Positions 31,824-41,558 of a DNA stretch of 64,000 nt are shown here, in pieces. Both the position numbers and the translations under genes were made by a program. The DNA is from Bacteroidota bacterium (GTDB taxonomy: Bacteria; Bacteroidota; Bacteroidia; AKYH767-A; OLB10), in the NCBI GenBank assembly GCA_016721435.1, contig JADKIC010000005.1:62001-126000 (forward strand), read 5' to 3'. Each line of letters begins with the position of its first letter. Position 1 is the stretch's first letter. The notes beneath the pieces were generated by a model. That model worked only from the letters and a program-made list of their open reading frames with translations, was not told the DNA's origin and did no database searches.

Positions 31824-32525
31824 ATGGACAACAACTTCACCCGTCGGGATTTCATCAAAATTAGTGCTGCTGCTACGGCAGGAGCTGTCACTTTAGGATC
31901 AGGACTTATGGCGTCACCTCATGGTGACCCTAATTTTTCATTGCCTTTAATCCCCTATGATTATAAAGCCCTCGAACCCCATATTGATGCACTCACCATG
32001 GAGATTCATCATTCCAGGCATCACAAAGCCTATGTTGACAACCTCAATAAACTATGCAGTGATCTGCATATTCATGATCCCTCACTCGATAATATTATAA
32101 AAAATATTTCAAAATTTCCGGCCGGTGTGCGTAATAACGGTGGCGGACACTGGAACCACTCCTTTTTTTGGACAGTGATGAAACCTAACGGCGGGGGAGT
32201 ACCAACAGGAAGAATTGCTGACGCAATAAATACCTCATTCGGAGACTTCGATAAATTCAAGGAGTTATTCAACGAGGCTGCAAAAAGCAGATTTGGTTCC
32301 GGATGGGCATGGCTGGTAAAAACCACTGATGGTAAATTGGCCATCGGTTCAACTGCGAATCAGGATAATCCACTCATGGACATTTCTGATTTTAAGGGAT
32401 CGCCTATTCTTGGACTTGATGTTTGGGAACATGCCTACTATTTAAAATATCAAAACAAACGTGTGGATTACGTTAACGCCTGGTGGAATGTAGTGAATTG
32501 GGATGTAGTGGCGGGAAGAATGTAG
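31824..32525 (+). CDS. Fe/Mn superoxide dismutase with Tat signal peptide
   Basis: A 233-residue protein. Residues 1-32 form a twin-arginine signal (TRRDFIKISAAATAGAVTLG). The rest is a full Fe/Mn SOD: first ligand H62 in MEIHHSRHHKAYV, second His in GGGHWNHSFFW, and Asp and His in LDVWEHAYYLKY. It converts superoxide to hydrogen peroxide and oxygen, here outside the cytoplasm. Export in folded, metal-loaded form would need Tat; tatA lies at 7.3 kb. Fe versus Mn preference cannot be decided from these motifs. The gene is followed at once by the minisatellite region. Confidence 0.94.
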   Translation: MDNNFTRRDFIKISAAATAGAVTLGSGLMASPHGDPNFSLPLIPYDYKALEPHIDALTMEIHHSRHHKAYVDNLNKLCSDLHIHDPSLDNIIKNISKFPAGVRNNGGGHWNHSFFWTVMKPNGGGVPTGRIADAINTSFGDFDKFKELFNEAAKSRFGSGWAWLVKTTDGKLAIGSTANQDNPLMDISDFKGSPILGLDVWEHAYYLKYQNKRVDYVNAWWNVVNWDVVAGRM

Positions 32526-32540
32526 GAGAGGGTGTTGGTT

Positions 32541-32846
32541 GATTTACATTGATATACTTGAGATACATTGAGATACATTGATATACTTGAGATACATTGA
32601 TATACTTGAGATACATTGAGATACTTGAGATACATTGATATACTTGAGATACATTGAGATACATTGATATACTTGAGATACATTGATATACTTGAGATAC
32701 ATTGATATACTTGAGATACATTGATATACTTGAGATACATTGATATACTTGAGATACATTGATATACTTGAGATACATTGATATACTTGAGATAAATTGA
32801 GATACTTGAGATACTTGAGATACATTGATATACTTGAGATACACTG
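32541..32846 (+). repeat. Minisatellite A, 19-bp unit
   Basis: Tandem copies of GATACATTGATATACTTGA (19 bp) with variants lacking or repeating the 8-11 bp sub-units GATACATT and GATATACTTGA. About 15 units are visible. It begins 15 bp after the superoxide dismutase stop. Minus-strand open frames through it (YLKYINVSQ repeats) are by-products. A degraded continuation runs to about 32910. Confidence 0.9.
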
Positions 32847-33094
32847 ACCTTCGTTGATGTTCGATGTAGATTAATATACTTGGTGTGCATTAGTGTGGAT
32901 TTGTAAATATAGATTTGGGCACTTCAAAACATATTGATATTTTTTCATGGATGTACTTTTCATTTTATACTTTATACCACTCACCTCCATGTATTCCATG
33001 TTACCTCTATGAAACCTCAGGCCTTCCAAAGTACCTTTTGATTCTCCATGTATCCCCATCAATCCCTTGTCTCCCATATAAATCCATGTCTACT
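32847..33094. other. Spacer between two inverted minisatellites
   Basis: No gene. Both edges contain decayed repeat units (for example TATACTTGGTGTGCATTAG on the left and CCATGTATCCCCATC on the right), so the repeats appear to have once extended further. The centre near 32920-32970 is AT-rich. Confidence 0.4.
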
Positions 33095-33290
33095 CTTGTC
33101 TCCTCATATATCCAGGTCTCCCCTAGTATATCTAAGTATATCCAAGTATCCCCAAGTTTATCCAGGTCTCCCCAATTATATCCAAGTCTCCCTAAGTATC
33201 CCCAAGTTTATCCAAGTCTCCCCAAGTATATCCAAGTCTCCCCAAGTATATCCAAGTCTCCCAAAGTATATCCATTTATATCCAAGTATT
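33095..33290 (-). repeat. Minisatellite B, about 19-20-bp unit, opposite orientation
   Basis: Plus-strand units read TATATCCAAGTCTCCCCAAG with variants. On the minus strand they read CTTGGGGAGACTTGGATATA, sharing the core GGATATACTTG with the plus strand of minisatellite A. About 10 units. The array ends about 50 bp before the RND adaptor gene. Confidence 0.85.
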
Positions 33291-33318
33291 TCATTGTACT
33301 TTTTTCCCCTGTTCTCCT

Positions 33319-33326
33319 TATCTTAG
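33319..33326 (+). promoter_or_regulatory. Possible -7 box TATCTTAG for the RND operon
   Basis: TATCTTAG matches TAnnTTTG at all but one base, with ATTG 22 bp upstream and the ATG 15 bp downstream at 33342. Confidence 0.35.
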
Positions 33327-33341
33327 CCAAAACGAATAATT

Positions 33342-34397
33342 ATGCGTGCCAAAACTTTTATCATCATCCTACTCGTGATCGGGGCTTTGTTCCTTATTAA
33401 GAAGTTTTTGCTTCCATCTGAACAAACACCGGCCGGTGGTCAGGGAAGAGGTGCTCCTGTGGCGGTGGATGTGAAGATCATTACACCAGTGATTTTCGAT
33501 GAAGTGGTGCAAAGTACCGGAACAATTCTCGCCAATGAAGAAGTAACCCTGAAAGCGGAAGTTGCAGGTCGAATTACAAAATTGCTCATCAAGGAGGGCG
33601 GGAAAGTAAAGAGAGGAGATTTATTAGTTAAGATTAACGATGCTGAACTTCGTGCTCAACTTTCAAAAGTAGCCTCCGGTTTAAAACTGGCGGAGCAACG
33701 ATTAGAACGCAATAAGAAACTATTGACGATTGAAGGAATCAGTCGTGAAGAATACGATGTTCTGCAAACAGAAGTGGAATCGCTTAAAGCGGAGAAAGAT
33801 GTGATCCTTGCTCAAATTGATAAAACAGAAATCCGGGCACCCTTCAATGGTGTGCTTGGATTAAAACAAATTAGCGAAGGAGCCTATGTCACCAGCTTGC
33901 AGGATATTATTACTTTACAACAATTAGATCCGCTTAAACTCGAATTTAGTATTCCTGAAAATTATTTAGGAAGAATAAAAACAGGAGATACCGTAGCCTA
34001 TAGCCTTAGCGGTCAAAGTTCTTCCTACACTGGAACAGTGTATGCCATTGAACCTGGTGTAAATGCCGGAAGCAGAAGTATCAACATCCGCGCCTATTGC
34101 TCCAATACCTCTTCGCAAGTGTTACCGGGAGCCTTCGCACGCGTAAAACTCCGGCTTTCTTCATCGAATTCCCTATTGGTGCCTACACAAGCTATTGTAC
34201 CTGTACTTAAAGGAAAGCAACTATTTATTGTAAGATCGGGTAAAGCCGATACCGTTACTGTAAGTACAGGAGTCAGGAATGATACAGCCATACAGATTCT
34301 TAGCGGGCTCACTGCGGGTGATACCGTTATCATCACCGGACTCCTTCAGCTTCGTCCGGGAAGCGAAATTAAATTGAGAAATAAGAGCACGCTTTAA
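33342..34397 (+). CDS. RND efflux periplasmic adaptor (HlyD/AcrA family)
   Basis: A 351-residue membrane-fusion protein: N-terminal anchor (residues 4-20), lipoyl halves (GTILANEEVTLKAEVAGRI and IRAPFNGVLG), a coiled-coil hairpin between them (about 105-160), beta-barrel and membrane-proximal domains. It bridges the inner-membrane RND pump to the outer-membrane channel. The RND pump gene starts 3 bp downstream and a TolC-like gene follows, so this is a complete tripartite efflux operon. The frame of this gene is intact although both partners are interrupted. Substrates are unknown. Confidence 0.93.
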   Translation: MRAKTFIIILLVIGALFLIKKFLLPSEQTPAGGQGRGAPVAVDVKIITPVIFDEVVQSTGTILANEEVTLKAEVAGRITKLLIKEGGKVKRGDLLVKINDAELRAQLSKVASGLKLAEQRLERNKKLLTIEGISREEYDVLQTEVESLKAEKDVILAQIDKTEIRAPFNGVLGLKQISEGAYVTSLQDIITLQQLDPLKLEFSIPENYLGRIKTGDTVAYSLSGQSSSYTGTVYAIEPGVNAGSRSINIRAYCSNTSSQVLPGAFARVKLRLSSSNSLLVPTQAIVPVLKGKQLFIVRSGKADTVTVSTGVRNDTAIQILSGLTAGDTVIITGLLQLRPGSEIKLRNKSTL

Positions 34398-34399
34398 AT

Positions 34400-37300
34400 A
34401 TGAACCTGCCTTCAATAAGTATTAACCGTCCCGTGCTTGCGATAGTGATGTCGCTGTTGATTATTCTATTTGGTGGGATTGGATTTAACTTTCTTGGCGT
34501 CCGCGAATATCCGTCTATTGATCCGCCTGTTATCACCGTACGTACCGGTTATGCGGGTGCTAATGCAGATGTGGTGGAGTCTCAGATCACTGAACCGCTG
34601 GAGAAAGCCATCAATGGAATTGCAGGTATTCGTACTATATCTTCGGCGAGCAATCTGGGCAGCAGTGTTATTACCGTTGAATTCGATCTGGAAGTCGGTC
34701 TCGAAGCTGCTGCTAATGATGTACGCGATAAAGTCTCACAGGCAGTTCGCAACCTTCCACAGGATATTGACGCTTTGCCGACAGTAACGAAGAGCGATGC
34801 CAACTCTGATGCGATTATCTCCCTCACAGTACAGAGCGACACCAGAAATGTGCTTGAGTTAAGTGATTTTGCAGAAAATGTTATCGCAGAGCGGCTGCAG
34901 ACTATCCCCGGTGTAAGCACCATCCAGATTTGGGGACAGAAGAGATATGCCATGCGCTTGTGGCTGGACCCTGCTCGTCTTGCTTCTTTCCGTCTAACGC
35001 CTCTGGATGTACGAAATGCATTGGAAAAAGAGAATGTAGATCTTCCGGGTGGTAAAGTGGTTGGAAACAGCTCCGAGCTTACTGTGAAAACCATTGGTCG
35101 ACTCACTTCTGAAGCGGAATTCAATGACCTGATCATTAAAAGCGAAGGGAATAACATAATTCGCCTCAAAGATGTGGGGTATGCCACATTGGGACCGGAA
35201 AACGAGGAAACAATTTTAAAGAACAATGGTATTCCCATGGTGGCCTGCGCTATTGTACCTCAACCGGGCTCGAATTACATTGACATAGCCGATGAATTTT
35301 ACAAAAGGCTGGAACAAATTAAAAAAGATATTCCTTCCGATTTAAAAATTGGTCTTGCACTTGATAATACCCGCTTTGTCAGAAATTCTGTAAAGGAAGT
35401 AGAAGAAACTTTGCTCATCGCCATTTTACTTGTGGTGTTGATTATTTTCCTGTTCTTCCGCGATTGGCTCATTGCCCTGCGCCCGCTGATTGACATTCCC
35501 GTTTCCTTGATTGGCGCTTTCTTCATCATGTACCTTTTCGGTTTTTCCATCAATGTACTCACTCTCCTGGCCATCGTACTTGCTACCGGATTAGTAGTGG
35601 ATGATGGCATTGTGGTGACTGAGAATATCTTTAAAAAGTAGAAAAAGGAATGAGTCCTTTGGAAGCTGCCCATAAAGGGTCGGCTGAAATATTTTTTGTC
35701 GTTATCTCTACTTCCATTACACTGGCAGCTGTGTTTCTACCGGTGATTTTCATGGAAGGGTTTGTTGGAAGACTATTTCGCGAATTTGGGATTGTACTCT
35801 CGGGTGCGGTGCTGATTTCTGCTTTTGTAAGTCTCACGCTTACGCCTATGCTCAATGCGCGCCTTATCCGCAAGAATCAGAAACATAGTCGCTTTTATGA
35901 AAGGACGGAACCCTTCTTCCGTAAACTGGATGACAACTACCGGAACTCCTTGCAGCAATTCATGAAGAAACGCTATATGGCCTGGGTAGTACTGGGCCTG
36001 GTAACAGGAATGATATTTCTTTTCGGAGGGATGTTAAAGAAAGAACTCGCTCCGTTAGAAGACAGGAATTGGTTTAGATTGCTCGTGACTGCACCTGAAG
36101 GAGCTTCTTTCGAGTACACCGACAAATTCATGAATTCCGTTGCGGACATGATCATGGATTCTGTTCCGGAAAGACGTATATGCCTTACCGTTACTGCACC
36201 GGGATTTGCCGGCTCAGGGGCTGTGAATACGGGATTTGGTCGTATCGTACTCACTACTCCTGATGAACGAAAGCGCAGTCAGCAGCAAATCGTAGATCAG
36301 GTCAGTGCTTTCACGCGGTCTTTTCCGGCAGCACGAACATTCGTTGTTCAGGAGCAGACGTTATCTGCAGGAGGTGGTCCGAGAGGTAGCCTTCCCGTTC
36401 AGTTCGTCATCCAAAATTCTGATTTTGAAAAACTGAAAGCGGTGATTCCGGTGTTCATGAAAGAAATAAATAGCAATCCCGTATTTCAGGGCAGTGATGT
36501 CAACCTGAAATTTAATAAACCGGAATTGCAGGTGAGTATCGATCGGGAGAAGGCACGCATGCTGGGGGTATCCATGCTGGATGTTGCGCAAACATTACAA
36601 CTTGCGTTCAGCGGACAGCGCTTCGCTTATTTTCAGCGACAAGGAAAACAATACCAGGTAATCGGACAATTTGACCGCGCCAACAGGGATGAGCCTACTG
36701 ACCTTCGTATGATCTATCTCCGAAATGATAAAGGAGAGTTGGTCCAATTAGACAATGTGGTGAAGTTGGAAGAGCAAAGCAGTCCGCCACAACTTTATCA
36801 TTACAATCGTTTTAAGGCCGCCACTCTCAGTGCAGGACTTGCGCCCGGAAGTACCATCGGCGATGGTGTTGAAGCCATGAACAGAATTGCAGAGAAAGTA
36901 CTGGATGAAAGTTTTAGTACTGAACTTACCGGTGCCAGCAGGGACTATGCGGAAAGTTCTTCCAATGCTCTTTATGCATTTATGCTGGCACGGTTATTAT
37001 TTATCTTATCCTTGCTGCACAATTTGAAAGTTTCATAGATCCATTGATTATCATGCTTACCGTACCATTGGCTTTAGGAGGTGCCGTTTTTCTTTATGGT
37101 ATTTTAATCTGACATTAAATATTTTCAGTCAGATCGGCATGATCATGCTTATCGGTTTAGTGACCAAGAATGGTATCATGATTGTGGAATTCGCGAATAA
37201 GATCCGTGAATCGAAAAAGTAAAATGGATGCTATCCTTGAAGCTTCTGCTTTACGTCTGCGACCAATTCTTATGACTAGCCTTGCAACGATGTTGGGGGC

Positions 37301-37460
37301 TCTACCCATTGCTTTGGCTTTAGGAGCAGGGGCAAGAAGCAGAATTCCTTTGGGAGTAGTGATTATAGGTGGACTACTGTTCGCTTTGATATTAACCCTT
37401 TATGTTATCCCGGTTATTTATACATACTTAAGTCGAAAAAAAGATGTGTCAAACGGATAG
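34400..37460 (+). pseudogene. RND multidrug efflux pump (AcrB/HAE1 family), several frameshifts
   Basis: The repaired product is about 1,020 residues, normal for HAE1 pumps. Start INRPVLAIVMSLLIILFG; porter domain with EYPSIDPPVITV; TM4 proton-relay Asp in LVVDDGIVVTENIFKK; C-terminal LIGLVTKNGIMIVEFANKI and ALRLRPILMTSLATMLGALP. The frame breaks at about 35640 (AAAAAG before TAG lacks one base), about 36990, about 37091 (T run) and about 37220. The first three are each repaired by one added base; the last needs one or two bases changed. It lies between adaptor and channel genes with 3- and 12-bp gaps. Confidence 0.88.
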
Positions 37461-37472
37461 GAGGTATATTTT

Positions 37473-38779
37473 ATGAAGCATTATAAAGTTCATATCAAAA
37501 ATTCACTGTTGCTCTACCTGATCATTGGCTGTACCACTGTTCAAGCTCAGGAATCCTTGCTATTGAAAGATGCCATCACTATCACTTTGGAGAAAAATTA
37601 TGATGTTCAGGTAGCGAAGTTGACCTCCCGGCAAGCGGAGATAAATAATTCAGCTGGCGAAGCCGGTATGCTGCCGGTGGTGTCATTGGATGGTAATTAC
37701 TCCAAGACAGATCTTAATTTGAAGCAGAACCTTGCAGATGGAAGAGTGATTGAGCAAGACGGGGCTGCGTCAACGTTATACAATGCAAGCGCCGGATTAA
37801 ACTGGATACTTTTTGATGGATTAACCATGTTTGCCAGGAAGGAAAGACTTGGCAGTTTTGCTGAAGAATCCAGGCTCACCATGAAATTGCAAATGGAAGG
37901 GGCTATTCAACAGGTCATCGCCGCCTATTTTGCAGTAAAGGTTGAAGAAGAAAATCTGAAAACATTGGCAGCCTTGCTGAAGGTGGATAGCATTCGCGTT
38001 GTTCTCGCTGAAGCCCGTCTGGAAGCAGGCAACGGATCGAAACCGGCTGTCTTGCAAGCCAAACTGGAGCAAAATCTCCACCTTGCACAACAGCTGGAGA
38101 GAAAATCTGCTCTGCTGACTCAGATGGAAAACCTGAACATCCTCCTTGGAAGAGATCCTCTATCCTATTCACTGCAACAGATAGCATAGTTATAGGGTCA
38201 GTTGCAATTGATGAAAGTTCCCGCAACAATGATCTGCGACTACGGCTGGCTGAACAACAGAAACGTACAGCCTTTCAATGGCTCCAAGAAAACAAAGGAG
38301 CACGATGGCCGGTATTGACTTTAAATGCAGACTATAGTTTCAATAAAACGGAAAATGAAGCCGGCTTTCTATTGGAAAATCAAAATTTTGGTCCCGGGAT
38401 TGGATTGAACTTTCGTTGGAATATTTTCAATGGTTTTAGAACGAATAGACTTATCAAAAATGCTGAGCTCAACCTGCAAATTGCGGAGACGATGCAAATG
38501 GAAGTATTAAGTATCCGCCAGCAAGCTGAGAAAAAATTAATACGGGAATTCAACGACCGGATAAGCATGATTGCATTGGAAGAACAAAGCAGCATAATGG
38601 CAGCCGAAAATCTTAACATTGTTTTGGAACGTTTACGCTCAGGACTAAGCACATCCCTCGAAATTCAGGAAGCACAACGTAGTTATCAGGATGCGGTTGG
38701 CAGACTTCTGACAGCAAAGTACAATGCAAAAATAGCAGAGACGGAGATTTTACGATTAAAAGGTGAATTGTTAAAATAA
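37473..38779 (+). pseudogene. TolC-family outer-membrane efflux channel, one frameshift
   Basis: The repaired length is about 435 residues. The signal peptide ends near TTVQAQE; the first OEP domain starts with the typical LLLKDAITITLEKNYDVQVA and the second with FRWNIFNGFRTNRLIKNAE and GLSTSLEIQEAQRSYQDA. The frame is lost at about 38182-38186 (CAACAGATAGC), where one added base restores LQQI-x-SIVIGSVAI. As the third gene of the efflux operon it supplies the outer-membrane duct. A bidirectional terminator follows. Confidence 0.87.
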
Positions 38780-38884
38780 CTTCAATAAAGTTATGCATTT
38801 AAGGATTATTACAACTTTTAATTTTCAAGCATGATGAACTCCGTTGCAGGGCTGAAAATTTTTAAACTAGCATTCTATAAATGA

Positions 38885-38918
38885 AAAAGCCCTGCACTCC
38901 ATTGTGTACAGGGCTTTT
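38885..38918. terminator. Bidirectional terminator between tolC-like and ompA-like genes
   Basis: Perfect 10-bp stem AAAAGCCCTG (38885-38894) with CAGGGCTTTT (38909-38918), 14-base loop, with A-rich/T-rich tracts on both sides. It lies between the convergent channel gene and the OmpA lipoprotein gene. Confidence 0.85.
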
Positions 38919-38933
38919 CAAATGAGAATAAGT

Positions 38934-39776
38934 TTATTGTTTCGGTTCCATCAGCTTAAAGAACTGATCGAGTTGAGGAAGAATGACGATGCGCGTTCTG
39001 CGGTTTTTCGCACGGCCATCGGCACTGGTATTCGGTGCAACAGAGATGTATTCGCTTCTGCCTGCTGCAATGATGCGCGTTGGATCTACACCATACGTCT
39101 TTTGCAGCACGCGAACAACTGCGGTAGCTCTTAAAACGCTGAGGTCCCAGTTATCTTTAATAGTAGCAGTTGCAATGGATTTGTTATCTGTATGACCTTC
39201 TACCATAAATTGAACATCGGGCTGTCCTTTTATGACAGTAGCTACCTTTCCAAGTACTTCTTTTGCTTTCGGCATAATATCATAGCTACCACTGCGGAAG
39301 AGCATCTTATCGGAAATGCTGATAAACACCGCGCTTCCTTCTACTTTAATATTTACATCTTCATCATTAACATCTTTGAGCTCACCTTTTAGATTCAATA
39401 CTAAAGCCATATTCAAAGAATCCTTTCTTGCCATCGCCGTTTGTAAATCCTTGATATATGTGTCCTTTGAATTGATATTTTCAAGTGACTTACGGATACT
39501 CTCCGCCTGCGATGCGCTGATCACTGACATGTCGCTCAATTGTTTCAACATGGTGGTGCTATTTGCTTTTGCATCTGCCAATTCCTTCTCCAATTTCTGC
39601 AAATCACCAATCTGTTTGTTTTTCTCCGCTAAACAGCGCTGTAAATTTGACTCGGTCGTATCGAAATCTGCTTTCAATTTAGTATATTGATCTACTTGAT
39701 TGTTATACTTCTTACGACTAACACATCCGGACGCCATAATGGCAACGAGGATAAACACTGATACTATTCGTAACAT
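38934..39776 (-). CDS. OmpA-family lipoprotein (peptidoglycan-binding)
   Basis: A 280-residue protein with a lipoprotein signal (LVAIMASGC, Cys about residue 18), a coiled-coil stem (about 25-125) and a C-terminal OmpA/MotB domain (about 150-270) with LFRSGSYDI, VEGHTDNKS, WDLSVLRATAVVRVL and the peptidoglycan-contacting NRRTRIVI. It should tether the outer membrane to the cell wall. It has its own promoter box (39805-39812) and a shared terminator. It is a close match to Pal/OmpA-like proteins but lacks a beta-barrel. Confidence 0.92.
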   Translation of the reverse strand: MLRIVSVFILVAIMASGCVSRKKYNNQVDQYTKLKADFDTTESNLQRCLAEKNKQIGDLQKLEKELADAKANSTTMLKQLSDMSVISASQAESIRKSLENINSKDTYIKDLQTAMARKDSLNMALVLNLKGELKDVNDEDVNIKVEGSAVFISISDKMLFRSGSYDIMPKAKEVLGKVATVIKGQPDVQFMVEGHTDNKSIATATIKDNWDLSVLRATAVVRVLQKTYGVDPTRIIAAGRSEYISVAPNTSADGRAKNRRTRIVILPQLDQFFKLMEPKQ

Positions 39777-39804
39777 AATTTTATTTGGTTTTTAAATCAG
39801 AAGG

Positions 39805-39812
39805 CAAAGTTA
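39805..39812 (-). promoter_or_regulatory. Promoter -7 box TAACTTTG for the OmpA lipoprotein gene
   Basis: CAAAGTTA on the plus strand is TAACTTTG on the coding strand, a perfect TAnnTTTG, 28 bp upstream of the start at 39776. The rest of 39813-40051 is AT-rich and shows nothing else. Confidence 0.55.
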
Positions 39813-40051
39813 CGACAATGAAAATCATCTTTTGCAAATGGAATTAAACTTAAAACCAACAGCTAAGTATTGGTTCAATAATCTACAAAACAGACCTTTA
39901 TGGCATGAATTAACAAACAAATCAATGGCATAAACACTACCATGACCTTATGATTAATCTCATTGAATTAAGAAATGCCGAAATAGTTGCATCTGTTTAC
40001 CACCTTAAAATATTAATTTAAAAAACACTTCCTGATCCTTTGTGGAGTTAC

Positions 40052-40765
40052 TTATTCGTCCTTCTCCAATAACAACTGCGACTTCAAATACATGGCATTT
40101 CGTCCCCGCTGAAATGTTTTGGATAAGAAATCAAGGTCGTTAGTATACGCGAGTGAGGTATTTAAAAGATCCAATTCCTGCTCCGACCAGGGCTCATGCG
40201 ACCGGGGATGTTCTTTACGAATTTTCATCACCGCAGGAGTCAAATCATTTCCTTTCTTAATAATACCAATTGAAAAAATCAGTTCTTCCAATCTTCTAAC
40301 CGCGGCATCGGATAGCTTATTGTAAGCGGCTTGATTGAAGAAGGGATGCTCAGATACATCAACACCGAAATCCTCCTCCACTTGTTTCTCAAAATAATCA
40401 TCGATCTGAACCCGAAGTATATTTCTGAACTTTCTATCGATACTTTGAAATAGGTGGTGGTTCTTGATATCATTAAATTTTGCGGCATGACTTCCCAGCA
40501 GAAATTTAGTTACCATAGCGGAGGAAGCTTTCAGTCCTTGATTTTTAATCAACATTCTCAATTCTTCAATTTGCTCGTTGCTAACAAGGCTTGCACCGGA
40601 AACGGAGGATAATGCATCGCTCCCCTCATCCGCTTTCGCCAAGGCCCAATGCAGCATATTTCGGACCGACTCTTCGTTCAGAATTTCATCAGAACAGACT
40701 TCTCCTGTCACAGGATTACAGCCATTGAGTAAGGCTTCAATTATTTGTTTGTGGGGATTCATCAT
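40052..40765 (-). CDS. Unknown protein with NPxTGE N-terminus and SANT-like C-terminus
   Basis: A 237-residue soluble protein without signal or membrane segment. The first 35 residues (LLNGCNPVTGEVCSDEILN) resemble a short module (ALANGxDPxTGExLP) seen at the start of varied DNA-related and hypothetical proteins. The last 50 (EPWSEQELDLLNTSLAYTN, then FLSKTFQRGRNAMYLK) look like a SANT/Myb-type helix bundle. The middle is helical and unrecognised. It lies 3' of the RibD-type and RecQ genes on the same strand, but with gaps over 110 bp. A nucleic-acid role is a guess from these two modules only. Confidence 0.6.
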   Translation of the reverse strand: MMNPHKQIIEALLNGCNPVTGEVCSDEILNEESVRNMLHWALAKADEGSDALSSVSGASLVSNEQIEELRMLIKNQGLKASSAMVTKFLLGSHAAKFNDIKNHHLFQSIDRKFRNILRVQIDDYFEKQVEEDFGVDVSEHPFFNQAAYNKLSDAAVRRLEELIFSIGIIKKGNDLTPAVMKIRKEHPRSHEPWSEQELDLLNTSLAYTNDLDFLSKTFQRGRNAMYLKSQLLLEKDE

Positions 40766-40884
40766 CTATTTTTACTTTTTTAAAGTCTATCACTTTTCTG
40801 ATATAAATACATAGACACATTATTTTATGGCGTATTGCAAAATCGTTGATAGTTCAAACTTTGTGTACATCAATATTATTTTGA

Positions 40885-41418
40885 TTATGTAGTTGAACGC
40901 TTGTAATGAAGTTGTACTAACCCTTTGTCAAACTTTTTTACCGAAACAAGTTCTAAATTTTGTTCAGGTCTTCCATCTTTGAAAAGTCGTGTTCCGCTAC
41001 CCACCAATATTGGAATAACGGAAATAATAAACTCGTCAATAAGGTTATCTTTTAGAAGTTCATTGACTATTTCGGCACCACCGTCACAAAAAATATTTTT
41101 CCCATTCTCCGATTTTAGCCGGTCAACAAGTGATTTAAGATTACCGGTGTAAAATTTTACTGATCCTATGGTTGGCCTTGGTGTCCTTGTAATAATATAG
41201 GCGTCTTTATCGGTGTGTGGAAAGTCAACACCCATGGATAGTACCTTATCATAAGTTTTACGCCCAACAATAACCGTGTCCACAGTTTTTACGAAGTCTG
41301 CGTAACCGTAGTCTTGTCCTTCTTCCTCGACAATTGAAAGAAAATCAAGATCATCATTTGGTTTGGCAATATAGCCATCTAAACTAACTGCAATGTATAC
41401 TATTACTTTTCTGCTCAC
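40885..41418 (-). CDS. Dihydrofolate reductase / RibD C-terminal family protein
   Basis: A 177-residue protein of the RibD_C fold: VIVYIAVSLDGYIAKPND at the start (NADPH-binding strand and loop), then TVIVGRKTYDKVLSMG, the FCDGGAEIVNELLK signature and PILVGSGTRLF. Members are annotated as dihydrofolate reductases, but most have unproven substrates; it is not a classical FolA. It stands alone and its upstream flank (GCCAACAT near 41450 with CGTTATGC nearby) resembles that of the acquired membrane gene at 23 kb, so it may be mobile. Confidence 0.88.
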   Translation of the reverse strand: MSRKVIVYIAVSLDGYIAKPNDDLDFLSIVEEEGQDYGYADFVKTVDTVIVGRKTYDKVLSMGVDFPHTDKDAYIITRTPRPTIGSVKFYTGNLKSLVDRLKSENGKNIFCDGGAEIVNELLKDNLIDEFIISVIPILVGSGTRLFKDGRPEQNLELVSVKKFDKGLVQLHYKRSTT

Positions 41419-41558
41419 CTTAATTCGTTATGCCTGTTATTAATATTGCCAACATCATCTACCTTGCCTGAAAACAATCTACAATTACCCAAATGGGTTT
41501 TCGAGATTACTATCCACGACCTTGCGTTTAATTCTTTCAATTCCTTTCATCTTTATAC

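Noticed and set aside
32468..32890. Minus-strand frames of 90-140 codons reading YLKYINVSQ repeats
   Set aside because: They arise because the 19-bp repeat lacks stops in several frames at once; three overlapping frames give near-identical peptides, the mark of repeat translation, not coding.
32541..33290. Possible CRISPR array
   Set aside because: Units are contiguous without unique spacers, shorter than CRISPR repeats, and no cas gene is present.
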